Under the pieces are notes generated by a model that worked only from the letters and a program-made list of their open reading frames with translations, did no database searches and was not told the origin of the DNA. From contig NZ_OEZH01000001.1 in assembly GCF_900243075.1 (NCBI RefSeq), positions 1 to 64,000 of the forward strand: a DNA stretch of 64,000 bases, given 5' to 3'. This stretch comes from Clostridioides difficile (GTDB lineage: Bacteria; Bacillota; Clostridia; Peptostreptococcales; Peptostreptococcaceae). Position 1 is the first letter of the stretch; each line of letters starts with the position of its first letter. The translations under genes were made by a program, and so were the position numbers. Shown piece by piece: positions 30,398-39,951 of this stretch.

Positions 30398-30522
30398 ATT
30401 TATCTACTCCTTATTTTAAACATATAATTTTATAAGCTTAATTTATCTTTTATTTTATACTCTAAATCTTTCTTTGTATACAACTTATACTATCTATCTT
30501 TTTTTACATTATAAAAAAGGGA

Positions 30523-30632
30523 GTGTCTCAAAATGAACGTTTTAGTTCATGGGACACTCTTTTTTGTATGAAATCAAATATGTTTTTATCATTTCAATAA
30601 TGAAAAAAAAGCTTATCTCTATTTTGAGACAC
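30523..30632. repeat. MITE-like repeat, copy 2
   Basis: A 110-bp element with perfect 12-bp terminal inverted repeats GTGTCTCAAAAT/ATTTTGAGACAC. Its left half folds into a long stem (GAGTGTC and ATGAAC with GTTCAT and GACACTC) followed by TTTTTT. It is a second copy of the element at 14919 and lies between the GH38 gene and glxK. Confidence 0.65.
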
Positions 30633-30645
30633 CGTCTTTTTAGCA

Positions 30646-33261
30646 TTATTTAACTAATATAGTTTTAACCTGATTCATTTTACACTCTACACTTACAGAG
30701 TTTTTATCTATTGATATAGATTCCAATTCTTTCTCATTTAAATTAGTTAGTTTAGCCATTTCAATATTTTTGTTAAACACTATGTTAGCTGATTTTGTTT
30801 CTTCTTTAGCATTGTACAATCTAACTACTAATGCCTCTTCTTTTTCAGCCTTCTTCACAACACTTAATACAAGGTCCTTATTAGTTTCCTTAAATAAACT
30901 ATACGAATAGTCTACTTCTATTTCTGATTGATTCAATTTCATAGCATTATATGGCATTTTATTGTAAGTTTGTATTTTTGTTAAGTACTCCTTAGCAATG
31001 TTTGCAACATTTGCTTCTATTGTAGATTTTTCATGAGTAACTATTGCTAAGTCTATTTTTATATTTCCTATCATTTGAGAGTCTGGAGTAGGTAACTTTA
31101 TTCCTGATGGACGACCTGGACGTCTTACCATTTCTTCTTTACCTAGGAATCCTACACTTCTAAATAATGTTATAGCTATTGTGTCAAATTTTTCTCCTAC
31201 TATTTCAAACTCTCTTGTACTATTTGTAAGAACAGCTACTCCATGTTCTTCATCAGATAATCCAACAAATGTTAGCATTGGATATATAGAATCTGGTCTT
31301 TCACTCCATTCTTCCTGTTGCCAAACTTCCATAGCATCATCATACACATTTCTCTTTATATGTCCAAACTGATTATCAGATACAGAAAACTTTGCTGCTA
31401 TATTCGTTGGTATATAAGTTCTAATCCTACAATCTCTTGCTTGGTTATTCATGTTGAATACTACATCTATTATAGCTTTATCATTTGGAACATTTATAGT
31501 TATATCAAAATCAATAAATGAATCTAATATATTATTTTTTCTAGCTTGTATATCTTTTGGTGCTTTTAACCTATAATTTATCTTTATCTCATTATTAAAT
31601 CTATTTTTCTTTATAGTATGGTTTGCTACTACATTATCGTTAAATATTAATTTCTCATTTGGAAGTGGTGAAAAATCATACTCGTCTCCTTCATCTCCTC
31701 CATTTTCCATCAATAATACATTCTCAAAAGTTTTATTTAATTTTTTATCAAATATCTTTAAAGTTCCATTCTCATTGACTTGAATAGTATAAAAGTCATT
31801 ATCTACCATATCACATACTTCGTAAGCTTTTTCTGTCATATGGTCAACTTCTTTTATCATATATGCCTTATACCCCATTGCAGGTATTTCATCTTTAAAA
31901 TTTATTGTATATGCCATAAATGAATCATAGTTTCCATAGTGAACTATTTGACGGTCTATTAATCCTGCATCTATTTCTTCTTTGTGTATCACTTCAAAAT
32001 CCAACTTATTATTATCTCTATCAAATATTTCAAATGCTTTCATTTTAGTTATAACTTGGGCACTTACTGTTTCATTTCTATCATAAGGCATTAAGTTAAA
32101 TGCTACTAACTTGTCTAAAGCTATTTCACAACTCATAGAATCAACTATTTTTCTTTCATAAAATACTATTAATTGGTCTACTTTTTCCTCAGCTAAGAAA
32201 AATCTATTCATTATTTCTTGGTGAACTTTATCTGAACAACAACATCCAATACTATCATGAGCATGATTTTTCATTATTTCTTTCCAAATTAACTCTATTA
32301 ATCCATGATGGTATTCAAATCCCAGAGAATATGCAATAGAAGCTAATGGCTCCAATATGTTGGTTATCTTTGACTCTATTCTAGCATTTGCTGCTTTTAT
32401 ATCCATTCTTGTTGAGAATATACTTCTATGCACCCTCATATATTTCCCATCTAGAAATTCCCCTTTTATTGTATCTATATCTTCATTTTTTTCTAGCTCT
32501 TTAAATATATTTTCATATCTACTTAAGAAAAATTCTCTCTCTGGATAACATTCCTTTAATTTACATATAACTTCAAATATATTCTTTTGAATTGGCATTT
32601 GGTCATGCCCATTTGGAAGTATTATATGGTCGGTAGTTGCTCCTTTATCAAGAACTGGTAAGTATTTGTCCATTCTTGTTCTTAACTCTTCTTCATTCAT
32701 TGGTAGATATTTTCCTATGGCATAACCTAATGGAAGTATTTGAGCTAAAACAGAAGACCCATCATCACTCTTCCAGTTGAATTCTGTTTTATTAGTTCCT
32801 TTTCTTTCAGAACATCCTCTCCAAAACATTGAGTATCTTATGTCAAATCCATTTAGTATTTGTGGCATTTGAGCACTTTGTCCAAATGAGTCTGGCAAAT
32901 ATCCTATTTTCATATGCTCTCCAAATTTATCACAGTCTTTTATTCCATATAATAAATTTCTAAGTATTGATTCTCCACCAACTACCATTTCATCAGTTTG
33001 AGTATACCAAGGACCTATTATTAACTTTCCTTCTTGAACTAATTTTTTTATTCTATCCTTACATTCAGGTTTAACTGCTAAATAATCTTCTAATATAGCA
33101 GTTTGCCCATCCATCACATAATATGGATAGTTATTATTATTTTCTAACATATCTATTATTTCTTCCATATTATTTACAAGTAATATTCTAGATTCCTCGG
33201 TTGAGAAGTACCATTCTCTGTCCCAATGCATATGAGGAACTATGTGTACATTTTTTTTCAT
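30646..33261 (-). CDS. mngB: GH38 alpha-mannosidase, MngB-like
   Basis: An 871-residue family 38 alpha-mannosidase, close to the 877 of E. coli MngB. It has zinc-site residues in PHMHWDREWYF, the nucleophile Asp in YLPDSFGQSAQMPQ, and HAHDSIGCC. It would hydrolyse 2-O-(6-phospho-alpha-mannosyl)-glycerate to mannose-6-phosphate and glycerate. The upstream gene is an EIIABC of the MngA arrangement and the downstream gene a glycerate kinase, which together support this substrate over general mannoside breakdown. Confidence 0.85.
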   Translation of the reverse strand: MKKNVHIVPHMHWDREWYFSTEESRILLVNNMEEIIDMLENNNNYPYYVMDGQTAILEDYLAVKPECKDRIKKLVQEGKLIIGPWYTQTDEMVVGGESILRNLLYGIKDCDKFGEHMKIGYLPDSFGQSAQMPQILNGFDIRYSMFWRGCSERKGTNKTEFNWKSDDGSSVLAQILPLGYAIGKYLPMNEEELRTRMDKYLPVLDKGATTDHIILPNGHDQMPIQKNIFEVICKLKECYPEREFFLSRYENIFKELEKNEDIDTIKGEFLDGKYMRVHRSIFSTRMDIKAANARIESKITNILEPLASIAYSLGFEYHHGLIELIWKEIMKNHAHDSIGCCCSDKVHQEIMNRFFLAEEKVDQLIVFYERKIVDSMSCEIALDKLVAFNLMPYDRNETVSAQVITKMKAFEIFDRDNNKLDFEVIHKEEIDAGLIDRQIVHYGNYDSFMAYTINFKDEIPAMGYKAYMIKEVDHMTEKAYEVCDMVDNDFYTIQVNENGTLKIFDKKLNKTFENVLLMENGGDEGDEYDFSPLPNEKLIFNDNVVANHTIKKNRFNNEIKINYRLKAPKDIQARKNNILDSFIDFDITINVPNDKAIIDVVFNMNNQARDCRIRTYIPTNIAAKFSVSDNQFGHIKRNVYDDAMEVWQQEEWSERPDSIYPMLTFVGLSDEEHGVAVLTNSTREFEIVGEKFDTIAITLFRSVGFLGKEEMVRRPGRPSGIKLPTPDSQMIGNIKIDLAIVTHEKSTIEANVANIAKEYLTKIQTYNKMPYNAMKLNQSEIEVDYSYSLFKETNKDLVLSVVKKAEKEEALVVRLYNAKEETKSANIVFNKNIEMAKLTNLNEKELESISIDKNSVSVECKMNQVKTILVK

Positions 33262-33404
33262 TACTTAGCCTCCAAAACTTATCTGATAATATTTTCTGTC
33301 TAATTAAAAATCCAATAAAAATACTACTGAGTTTACACAATTTTGTAATATTTATTTTATTAATATAATTAAACCTTTGATTTAAATATCTAATAACGTA
33401 TCTT

Positions 33405-35330
33405 TTAATGTATCTTTCTTTGATTTTTTTGTTTCCTAGTTATTATTAATAACATTGCTGATATTATGGCTCCAAGTACTGCTGCAAAGAACCATATTGA
33501 TGCTGACATAACTCCTGACATACTTCCTTCTAAAAGTGCTAATGAAAATATACCAGCTCCAGGCACTTGAAGCCCTATATTGAAGAATGCTACTATAGAC
33601 CCAGTTATGGCTGAACCAGCTACTAATGATGGTATAACACGAATTGGGTCCTCTATCATAAATGGTATTGCACCTTCAGTTATTCCTGCCAATCCTAATA
33701 TCCAAGTTTGCTTTCCTATTTCTTTTTCTGATTCTGAAAATAAATCTCTCCCTAAAATAGTAGCTATTGTAACTCCAAAAGCTGAAACCATTTTAACTGA
33801 TGCAAATATTGCATAAGGTATAAAGTTACCACTTGCTATTGCTCCTATTGCAAATGTATAGGCTGCTTTGTTTATTGGTCCACCTAGGTCAAATGAAACC
33901 ATAGCTCCTATTATTGCACCTAGTAGTATTGCATTTACTCCAGTCATTCCATTTAGCCAATTTATAAGACCATTGTTAAGTGCTGCTACAGGCTTTCCTA
34001 CTACGAATAACATCAATAAGCCTACTACCAAAGAACCAACCACTGGATATACCCAGAAACTTACAAATCCTGCTAATGTACCTTTAGCTGGTATATTCTT
34101 CTTTAAAAATTTTACTATATAACCAGCAAGTAAGCCTCCTAGCATACCTCCAAGAAATCCACTACCTATCAAATCTGCTGCTAGACCTGCTGCAAACCCT
34201 GGTCCAAGACCTGGTTTTTCAGCTAGTGAGTAAGACATATATGCTGCTAATACTGGAACCATTAATGTCCCTAACATACCACCAGAAAGCTTTCTTAACT
34301 GCCATAACCAAGAACCTTCTTGATTGTATAGGTCTTGTAGACCAAATGCTTGAGATGCTAATACTGCAAATGCAAGTATCATACCTCCTGCCACAATAAG
34401 TGGTATTATATGAGATACTCCTGTAAGTATTGCTGATTTTACATCTTTTTTCCATGATGATTTTTCATAATATGATGTATCTGATGATTTTTCTATATAT
34501 TCACCTTTGCCTTGTTTTTGTGCTACTTCTAAAGCTTCATATATTATTTCTTTTGCTCTTTTTAGTGGAGCTGCTACTGATGTTTTTACACTTGGCAAAT
34601 GCTCAAATCTTTCTGTATTTTTAGGTGCTACATCTGTTGCATATATTATTGCTTCTGCCTTTTTTATTATATCTGGTGTATGAGGGTCTACCATACCATT
34701 AGCCCCTTGCTTTTCTACATACACATCTACACCTATTTCTTTACCAGCTTTAATTAATGCTTCTGCTGACATATATGTATGTGCTATACCTGCAGGACAT
34801 GCTGTTATTGCTAACACAATTTTCTTTGATTCATTTTGAATTCTAGTCTCTTCTTTTGTCTTTTCTTTCTTTTCTTCTATATCTAAGTTATCAAATAACT
34901 CTTTTTTAGTTTTTGAATTTAACAACATATTCATATAATCCTCATTTGACAATCTAGTAACTAATTCAGAAAGTATTTGTATATGTGTATTTCCACCTTC
35001 ATTTTCTGGCACTGCTATTAAAAATATTAGCTCTACTTTATTATCTGGGTCTACACTTTCCCAATCCTCTATTGGTGTCTCTAAAGTCATAGCTGCAAAT
35101 GCTGCTTCTTTAACTGACTTAGATTTCCCATGAGGGATTGCAAGCCCTTTTTCAAAACCTGTTGGAGATAAAGTTTCTCTGTACATTACAGCTTCTAAAT
35201 ATTCTTCATAAGATGTTAACTTACCTTCATCATATAGCTTTCTTGCTAAGAACTTTATTGCGTCTTCCTTTGTTTTTATTTTTTGTTTTAAAAAAACAAG
35301 GTTTTCATTTGTGATTTTCTTAAATTCCAA
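33405..35330 (-). CDS. mngA: PTS fructose-family EIIABC, MngA-like
   Basis: A 641-residue permease with domains in the order EIIA (phospho-His in GLAIPHGKSKSV), EIIB (phospho-Cys in ITACPAGIAHTYMSAEAL near residue 175) and EIIC (about 300-635). E. coli MngA (658 residues) has the same order and takes up 2-O-alpha-mannosyl-D-glycerate. The start is TTG 35330 after AAGGAGGGCGTAATT. It precedes the GH38 gene by 143 bp and follows an RpiR regulator. Confidence 0.85.
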   Translation of the reverse strand: MEFKKITNENLVFLKQKIKTKEDAIKFLARKLYDEGKLTSYEEYLEAVMYRETLSPTGFEKGLAIPHGKSKSVKEAAFAAMTLETPIEDWESVDPDNKVELIFLIAVPENEGGNTHIQILSELVTRLSNEDYMNMLLNSKTKKELFDNLDIEEKKEKTKEETRIQNESKKIVLAITACPAGIAHTYMSAEALIKAGKEIGVDVYVEKQGANGMVDPHTPDIIKKAEAIIYATDVAPKNTERFEHLPSVKTSVAAPLKRAKEIIYEALEVAQKQGKGEYIEKSSDTSYYEKSSWKKDVKSAILTGVSHIIPLIVAGGMILAFAVLASQAFGLQDLYNQEGSWLWQLRKLSGGMLGTLMVPVLAAYMSYSLAEKPGLGPGFAAGLAADLIGSGFLGGMLGGLLAGYIVKFLKKNIPAKGTLAGFVSFWVYPVVGSLVVGLLMLFVVGKPVAALNNGLINWLNGMTGVNAILLGAIIGAMVSFDLGGPINKAAYTFAIGAIASGNFIPYAIFASVKMVSAFGVTIATILGRDLFSESEKEIGKQTWILGLAGITEGAIPFMIEDPIRVIPSLVAGSAITGSIVAFFNIGLQVPGAGIFSLALLEGSMSGVMSASIWFFAAVLGAIISAMLLIITRKQKNQRKIH

Positions 35331-35430
35331 AATTACGCCCTCCTTAAATCATTTAATGTTATGAATATAGCATAAAATAAATCATGAAAATGTTTTTTTG
35401 AAATTATACACATAATTTCTTTTTTAAAAA

Positions 35431-35462
35431 TAGAGGTTTGTGTATTTATACACAAACCTCTA
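35431..35462 (-). terminator. Terminator overlapping the rpiR stop
   Basis: TAGAGGTTTGTGTA pairs with its complement across a 4-nt loop; the minus strand continues into TTTTT. The stem includes the last bases of the RpiR gene. Confidence 0.8.
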
Positions 35463-36185
35463 TCTTAACCAGTATTGCTCTATTATTGCTCTCATAATCA
35501 TCATGATTGGAACCTTATCTGATATATTGTATCCATTTACTTGTCTAATTGTCGAATAGCAATATAAACTTATATCTGCAATTTGTTGTAATTGATTTTC
35601 ACATATATGTGTTAAAGCTACTACCTTACATCCTTTATCAGTTGCTATCTTTGCTGCTTCTATCACTTCTCTTGTTTCCCCACTTAAACTAAGTGCAAAA
35701 AACATATCTTGTTCACCTAATTTGCCTATATCGTGAAGTACTTCATGTCTTTGGCTATAGTAAGTTATATTATTATGACCACCTCTAATTTCTTTTACTA
35801 ATATCTCACATAAAGGAATGTTTTGACCTATTCCATAAACTATAATATTCCTAGATTTTTGAATTATATCTGCTACTTTATTTATTTTTTCATAATCTAT
35901 TAGCTCTAATGTCTTTTTTATATCTGATTCAAAACCATCTTTAGGCTCTTTATTCTTATCTTTTAACTCTTCTTTTAAATTATTTTTTAGCTGGGAGAAA
36001 CCATCATACTCCATCTTTTTACATAGCCTAACTATAGTATTTGGCACAGTAAAAAATTTATCTGCTAAAGATTGTATTGATAATTTTACTACTTCTTCTT
36101 TGTTTTTTCTCATATATTCAATTATCATGTCTTCTATATCTGTAAATTTATACTCATATTTTTTTGCTCTTTCATAAAATTCCAT
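35460..36185 (-). CDS. RpiR-family regulator (HTH + SIS)
   Basis: A 241-residue regulator with the RpiR helix-turn-helix (LADKFFTVPNTIVRLCKKM) and a SIS domain from about residue 95 (NIIVYGIGQNIPLCEILV, SLSGETREVIEAAKI). It lies immediately upstream of the mngA-like gene. It probably senses a mannosyl- or mannose-phosphate and controls that operon. E. coli uses a GntR regulator (MngR) here instead. Confidence 0.85.
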   Translation of the reverse strand: MEFYERAKKYEYKFTDIEDMIIEYMRKNKEEVVKLSIQSLADKFFTVPNTIVRLCKKMEYDGFSQLKNNLKEELKDKNKEPKDGFESDIKKTLELIDYEKINKVADIIQKSRNIIVYGIGQNIPLCEILVKEIRGGHNNITYYSQRHEVLHDIGKLGEQDMFFALSLSGETREVIEAAKIATDKGCKVVALTHICENQLQQIADISLYCYSTIRQVNGYNISDKVPIMMIMRAIIEQYWLR

Positions 36186-36311
36186 AGTTTATCCTCCATC
36201 TATTTTATTATTTTACATAAAATGCTCAAATATTATCTAAATTTTTTATTAATGTTATTATAATTTAAAATTTTTAATTTTTTAATGCGTACTACTCCCT
36301 TTATTATACAT

Positions 36312-36402
36312 AAAAAATGTGTACTTCCTATATTGATAGAGATGATTCAAATTTTTATTTTGATACATCTCCATCAATATTCTTTTAGAAAATACACATT
36401 TT
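36312..36402 (-). terminator. Long imperfect hairpin / terminator after the deacetylase gene
   Basis: A 91-nt imperfect hairpin. The outer arms AAAATGTGTA/TACACATTTT and inner arms ATATTGATAGAGATG/CATCTCCATCAATAT pair around an AT loop, and the minus strand ends in TTTTTT. It is much longer than the other terminators here. Confidence 0.6.
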
Positions 36403-36453
36403 ATTTCAAATACTCATTTTTAATTAATATTTTGGGTAATCTATTCTTTATAT

Positions 36454-37218
36454 CTAATTATTAGCCTTTAAAAGGTCTCTAAAATCAACCAACTCAATAT
36501 TATTTCTTTTTAACCACATTTTAACATCCTTATCACATAGCATTGCATGTTCATATACTCTTTCTTGAACAAGAGAAGATGATTTAATAAGATTATAATC
36601 TATAAATCCTGGATGAGTAACCATTAGTGTTATATCTTTATCTAAATTTATATACTTTTCTTCAAATAATTTAACAAAAGATTTGTCTAACTTGTAAAAA
36701 TGATTCTGAGGATATTTACTTGGCATGCTAATACTTGAATCTAAATAATAAGGACAACTTGGTATACCATGTTCTTTTCCAGCATCACACATTGCCGATA
36801 TTGATACATCATCTTCTATCCCATGTATATCAATATACTCAGGCAACTTATTCATATACAACTTATAAGTTTCAATTTGAGCACAAACTTCTTCATATAC
36901 TTCTTCATAATTAAAAATATCTTTACCTGTAAGTAGTTGTGCTCTTCTTATTTTGCTAGAAACAAATTTTCCACCTTCATCTAACAAATTCTTTATCTTA
37001 ATCTGTTCTTTACAACAAGGTTCTCCTATTACTAGGTTAACATGTAAACCAAAGCATATATCATCATTTTTTACCATTTCTATAGCTTTTCTTGAAAAAG
37101 GCATATTCACCATGATTCCAGCACTTGTAACAATACCATTCTTATAAGAAGATATTATTCCTAGTGTAACACCTTCTGAATATCCTATATCATCTGCTCT
37201 AACTACTAATTTCTTCAT
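36454..37218 (-). CDS. chbG: ChbG/YdjC carbohydrate deacetylase
   Basis: A 254-residue YdjC-family deacetylase. The metal site is visible in VRADDIGYSEGV (Asp pair), GLHVNLVIG (His) and VTHPGFID (His). Known members remove an N-acetyl group from chito-disaccharides or their 6-phosphates. It starts 1 bp after the stop of the EIICB gene, so it acts on the sugar that this PTS imports, and that sugar is probably acetylated. The GH13 enzyme under the same operator type complicates the picture. Confidence 0.85.
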   Translation of the reverse strand: MKKLVVRADDIGYSEGVTLGIISSYKNGIVTSAGIMVNMPFSRKAIEMVKNDDICFGLHVNLVIGEPCCKEQIKIKNLLDEGGKFVSSKIRRAQLLTGKDIFNYEEVYEEVCAQIETYKLYMNKLPEYIDIHGIEDDVSISAMCDAGKEHGIPSCPYYLDSSISMPSKYPQNHFYKLDKSFVKLFEEKYINLDKDITLMVTHPGFIDYNLIKSSSLVQERVYEHAMLCDKDVKMWLKRNNIELVDFRDLLKANN

Positions 37219-37219
37219 T

Positions 37220-38668
37220 TTATGCTTCTGCCTGCTTTCTCAACTCATCAAGTTGCATTTCCATCTCATCTTTTACTTTAACAACATCCGTTCCTATGAT
37301 TATTTGAACTGATGTATTACTCAACTTGATTACCCCTTTTGCCCCTGTTTTTTTTATGTTATCATCATTTAAAAGAGCTGCATCTTTCACTTCTAAACGC
37401 AATCTCGTCATACAATTATTAAGTGTTACTATATTTTCATAACCACCACAATTTTTAATTATCTGCTTAGCCATATATGAAAAATTGCCATGAGAAAGTT
37501 TTAAATTCTTTTCTTTTTCACTAACTTTATCACCTATCTCTATCTCAACTTCACGTCCTGGTGTTTGTACATTGTCTTTTATTATTATGTATTTAAATGT
37601 TACATAATATAATACAAAGAATACAATTCCTATAGGTATAACTAACCATGCTTTATCCCCATAACTAAAGCTTAAGACATAGTCAATTATACTTGCTCCA
37701 TTAAATGAACCCAAACGAGCCCCCAGTAAATATAGTACAACTCCACCTAGACCAGAATAAAAAGAATGAATTATATATAACTTTGGAGATGCAAACAAAA
37801 ACGAAAATTCTATAGGTTCAGTTACCGTTGCCATAAAAGAAGTTAATGCTCCAGCCGTCATTGCCCCTTTTACTTCTTGCTTCTTTTTATCCTGTGCTGT
37901 CTTATATATAGCATAAGAAATAGCAGGTATTGAGAACATCATAATTATGTAAAATCCTGTCCAGAAGAATCCTGCATTTGGGTCTCCTGCCATAAATCTA
38001 GGAATCTCCCCTCTTATAACTTCTCCTGTTGATGTTGTATACTCACCCATTTCAAATAGTATGTAAGCATTTAAAACTTGATGCAATCCAGTTGGTATTA
38101 ATGCACGATTACAGAACAAAAATAAGAATATTCCTATTGCACCAGCTCCTCCTAACCAGAAACCAAATTGATTCATTGCAGCTTGTGGATATATCCATAA
38201 TAAACTAAATATGTATGATAAAATTAAAGCTACTATTGGAGATAATGTAATTACACACTTTTCCCCTGCAAAAAAACTTAAAAACGCAGGAACTTTAACT
38301 TTATGTGTTCTATTATAAGTCCATGCTATACAAGCTCCAACAATTATCCCACCAAATACTCCTGCATTTAATGTTTCATTCATTAACTCTAAATTTGACT
38401 TAAATATCATATATGCAACTACTGCTGCAACCATTACACTTGTCTTATCCTTAGACTTTGAATAGGCACTAGCTGCTCCTAATAAAAATAAGTAGTCCAC
38501 ATTTGAAAATACTATATTAGATATATTAGATATAGCTGGTACATTAAGCATATTTGGTCCAAATAATAACCCTAATATACCTGCTGCTGGCATTACAGCT
38601 ATAGGCACCAGCATAGTCTTTCCTAAAAGTGACAGTTGTTGCATCATCTTGTTTAAGAACCTCTTCAT
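37220..38668 (-). CDS. PTS glucose/N-acetylglucosamine-family EIICB
   Basis: About 482 residues: a long EIIC (to about 385, with the IPTGLHQVLNAYILFEMG loop) and a C-terminal EIIB (phospho-Cys in TLNNCMTRLRLEVKD). No EIIA domain is attached; the free EIIA at 59077 could serve it. I chose ATG 38668 because AAGGGG lies 7 bases upstream; the in-frame TTG two codons earlier is too close. The promoter carries the same operator as the GH13 gene, so it belongs to the GntR regulon. Confidence 0.85.
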   Translation of the reverse strand: MKRFLNKMMQQLSLLGKTMLVPIAVMPAAGILGLLFGPNMLNVPAISNISNIVFSNVDYLFLLGAASAYSKSKDKTSVMVAAVVAYMIFKSNLELMNETLNAGVFGGIIVGACIAWTYNRTHKVKVPAFLSFFAGEKCVITLSPIVALILSYIFSLLWIYPQAAMNQFGFWLGGAGAIGIFLFLFCNRALIPTGLHQVLNAYILFEMGEYTTSTGEVIRGEIPRFMAGDPNAGFFWTGFYIIMMFSIPAISYAIYKTAQDKKKQEVKGAMTAGALTSFMATVTEPIEFSFLFASPKLYIIHSFYSGLGGVVLYLLGARLGSFNGASIIDYVLSFSYGDKAWLVIPIGIVFFVLYYVTFKYIIIKDNVQTPGREVEIEIGDKVSEKEKNLKLSHGNFSYMAKQIIKNCGGYENIVTLNNCMTRLRLEVKDAALLNDDNIKKTGAKGVIKLSNTSVQIIIGTDVVKVKDEMEMQLDELRKQAEA

Positions 38669-38703
38669 ATCCAATCCCCTTTCTCTTTCGATTTATTTTT
38701 TTG

Positions 38704-38717
38704 TGAAAACGATTTAT
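38704..38717. promoter_or_regulatory. cre-like site
   Basis: TGAAAACGATTTAT matches most of the cre pattern. It lies just downstream of the EIICB -10 box, where CcpA would block transcription. Confidence 0.4.
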
Positions 38718-38737
38718 TTAGATTTTATATCTTAAAT

Positions 38738-38764
38738 ATTATATTTGTTTAAACAAATTGTCAA
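38738..38764 (-). promoter_or_regulatory. Promoter with embedded operator for the EIICB-deacetylase operon
   Basis: On the minus strand, TTGACA (38764-38759) and TATAAT (38743-38738) are 15 bp apart, and the spacer contains the perfect palindrome TTTGTTTAAACAAA (38744-38757). The same -35/operator string, TTGACAATTTGTTTAAACA, precedes the GH13 gene. The 364-bp gap 38669-39032 also holds the gntR upstream region. Confidence 0.8.
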
Positions 38765-39032
38765 TATTTTTTATTTATTTTATTTTTATCATTTAATTTC
38801 GTATCTAAATACTTTTGTGTATATTGCTATATCTAGTCTATTTTTTCATATTAATTTTTTTTATTTTCAAAATATGTTTAATCATATATTCAAAGTAACT
38901 CACAAACTAGTTTAATTTCATCCTTTTTATGGTTTATATCATTACATTTTCACTATACATGTCTAAACACATTTGATATAATTTGTTCATATCAGTTCAA
39001 TAATATTACTAAAGACCTTTAAGGAGGGGTAT

Positions 39033-39755
39033 ATGGCTAAAAATAAATTTTCAGAGATATATGAAGTATTAAAAGAAGAAATACTTGATGGTAAATATAC
39101 AAGTAATATGATGTTACCTACTGAACTTCAACTTATTGAAAGGTTTTCATGTAGTAGAAATACTGTACGTAGAGCAATTTCACAGCTAAACACAGAGGGA
39201 TATGTTCAAAGTATAAAAGGCAAGGGCGTTGTAGTATTAGAGAATAGTTTTTCTAATGATTTTTTTCTAAATATGCACAATTTCAAGGGTGTAGAGTCGA
39301 TTGTAGAAGACAAAAAGGTTAATACTGCTACTAGTGTTCTTCATTTCAGCAAAATCTTAATTGATAATAAGTTGTCTAAAAAGACAGGTTTTAAGGTTGG
39401 CAGTGAAGTATATCACCTTCACAGACTACGATATATTGATAATATACCTAAAATACTCGACATTAATTATTTTTTATGTAGTGTAGTTAAAGACCTTGAT
39501 GTTTCTATAGCACAAGGTTCCATTTACAAATATATAGAAGAGTGTCTGGGTACAAAAATTGTTTCATCCAGAAAGATATTTAAAATTGAAAAAGCTACTG
39601 AACTTGAGTTAAAAACACTACCTTTAAATGATTATAATTGTGTTGGTGTTATTAAAAATAGTGTATATACTGATGATGGAAAGCTTTTTGAATATACAGA
39701 ATCAAAGCATACACCTGAAACATTTATATTTATGGATGTTACTCAAAGATATTAA
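39033..39755 (+). CDS. GntR/HutC-family regulator (TreR-like)
   Basis: A 240-residue regulator with an N-terminal winged GntR domain (LPTELQLIERFSCSRNTVRRAI) and a C-terminal UTRA ligand domain. It lies between two operons whose promoters carry TTTGTTTAAACA palindromes and is most likely their repressor, with a sugar phosphate as inducer. TreR of Bacillus is the closest functional model. Confidence 0.88.
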   Translation: MAKNKFSEIYEVLKEEILDGKYTSNMMLPTELQLIERFSCSRNTVRRAISQLNTEGYVQSIKGKGVVVLENSFSNDFFLNMHNFKGVESIVEDKKVNTATSVLHFSKILIDNKLSKKTGFKVGSEVYHLHRLRYIDNIPKILDINYFLCSVVKDLDVSIAQGSIYKYIEECLGTKIVSSRKIFKIEKATELELKTLPLNDYNCVGVIKNSVYTDDGKLFEYTESKHTPETFIFMDVTQRY

Positions 39756-39758
39756 AAG

Positions 39759-39782
39759 AATTATGTTTAATTAAACATAATT
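39759..39782 (+). terminator. Palindromic terminator after gntR
   Basis: A 24-bp perfect palindrome centred on TTTAATTAAA (arms AATTATGTTTAA) is followed by T7. It starts 4 bp past the gntR stop. The GTTTAATTAAAC core resembles the nearby operators, so it could also bind the regulator. Confidence 0.65.
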
Positions 39783-39894
39783 TTTTTGCGTTTAATCACT
39801 TTATACCCTACTAACCTCACTATTCTATATATAATTATATGTTTATACAAATATATTTTTATTTGATACTAAAGCTTTAATACTAGTTTTATAC

Positions 39895-39922
39895 TTGACA
39901 ATTTGTTTAAACATATTATAAT
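39895..39922 (+). promoter_or_regulatory. Promoter with embedded operator for the GH13 gene
   Basis: TTGACA (39895-39900), 16 bp, TATAAT (39917-39922), with TTTGTTTAAACATA in the spacer. It is a near-consensus sigma-A promoter that a bound repressor would cover. Confidence 0.85.
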
Positions 39923-39951
39923 TAACTTATAAATTACAGGAGGTATCGAGT

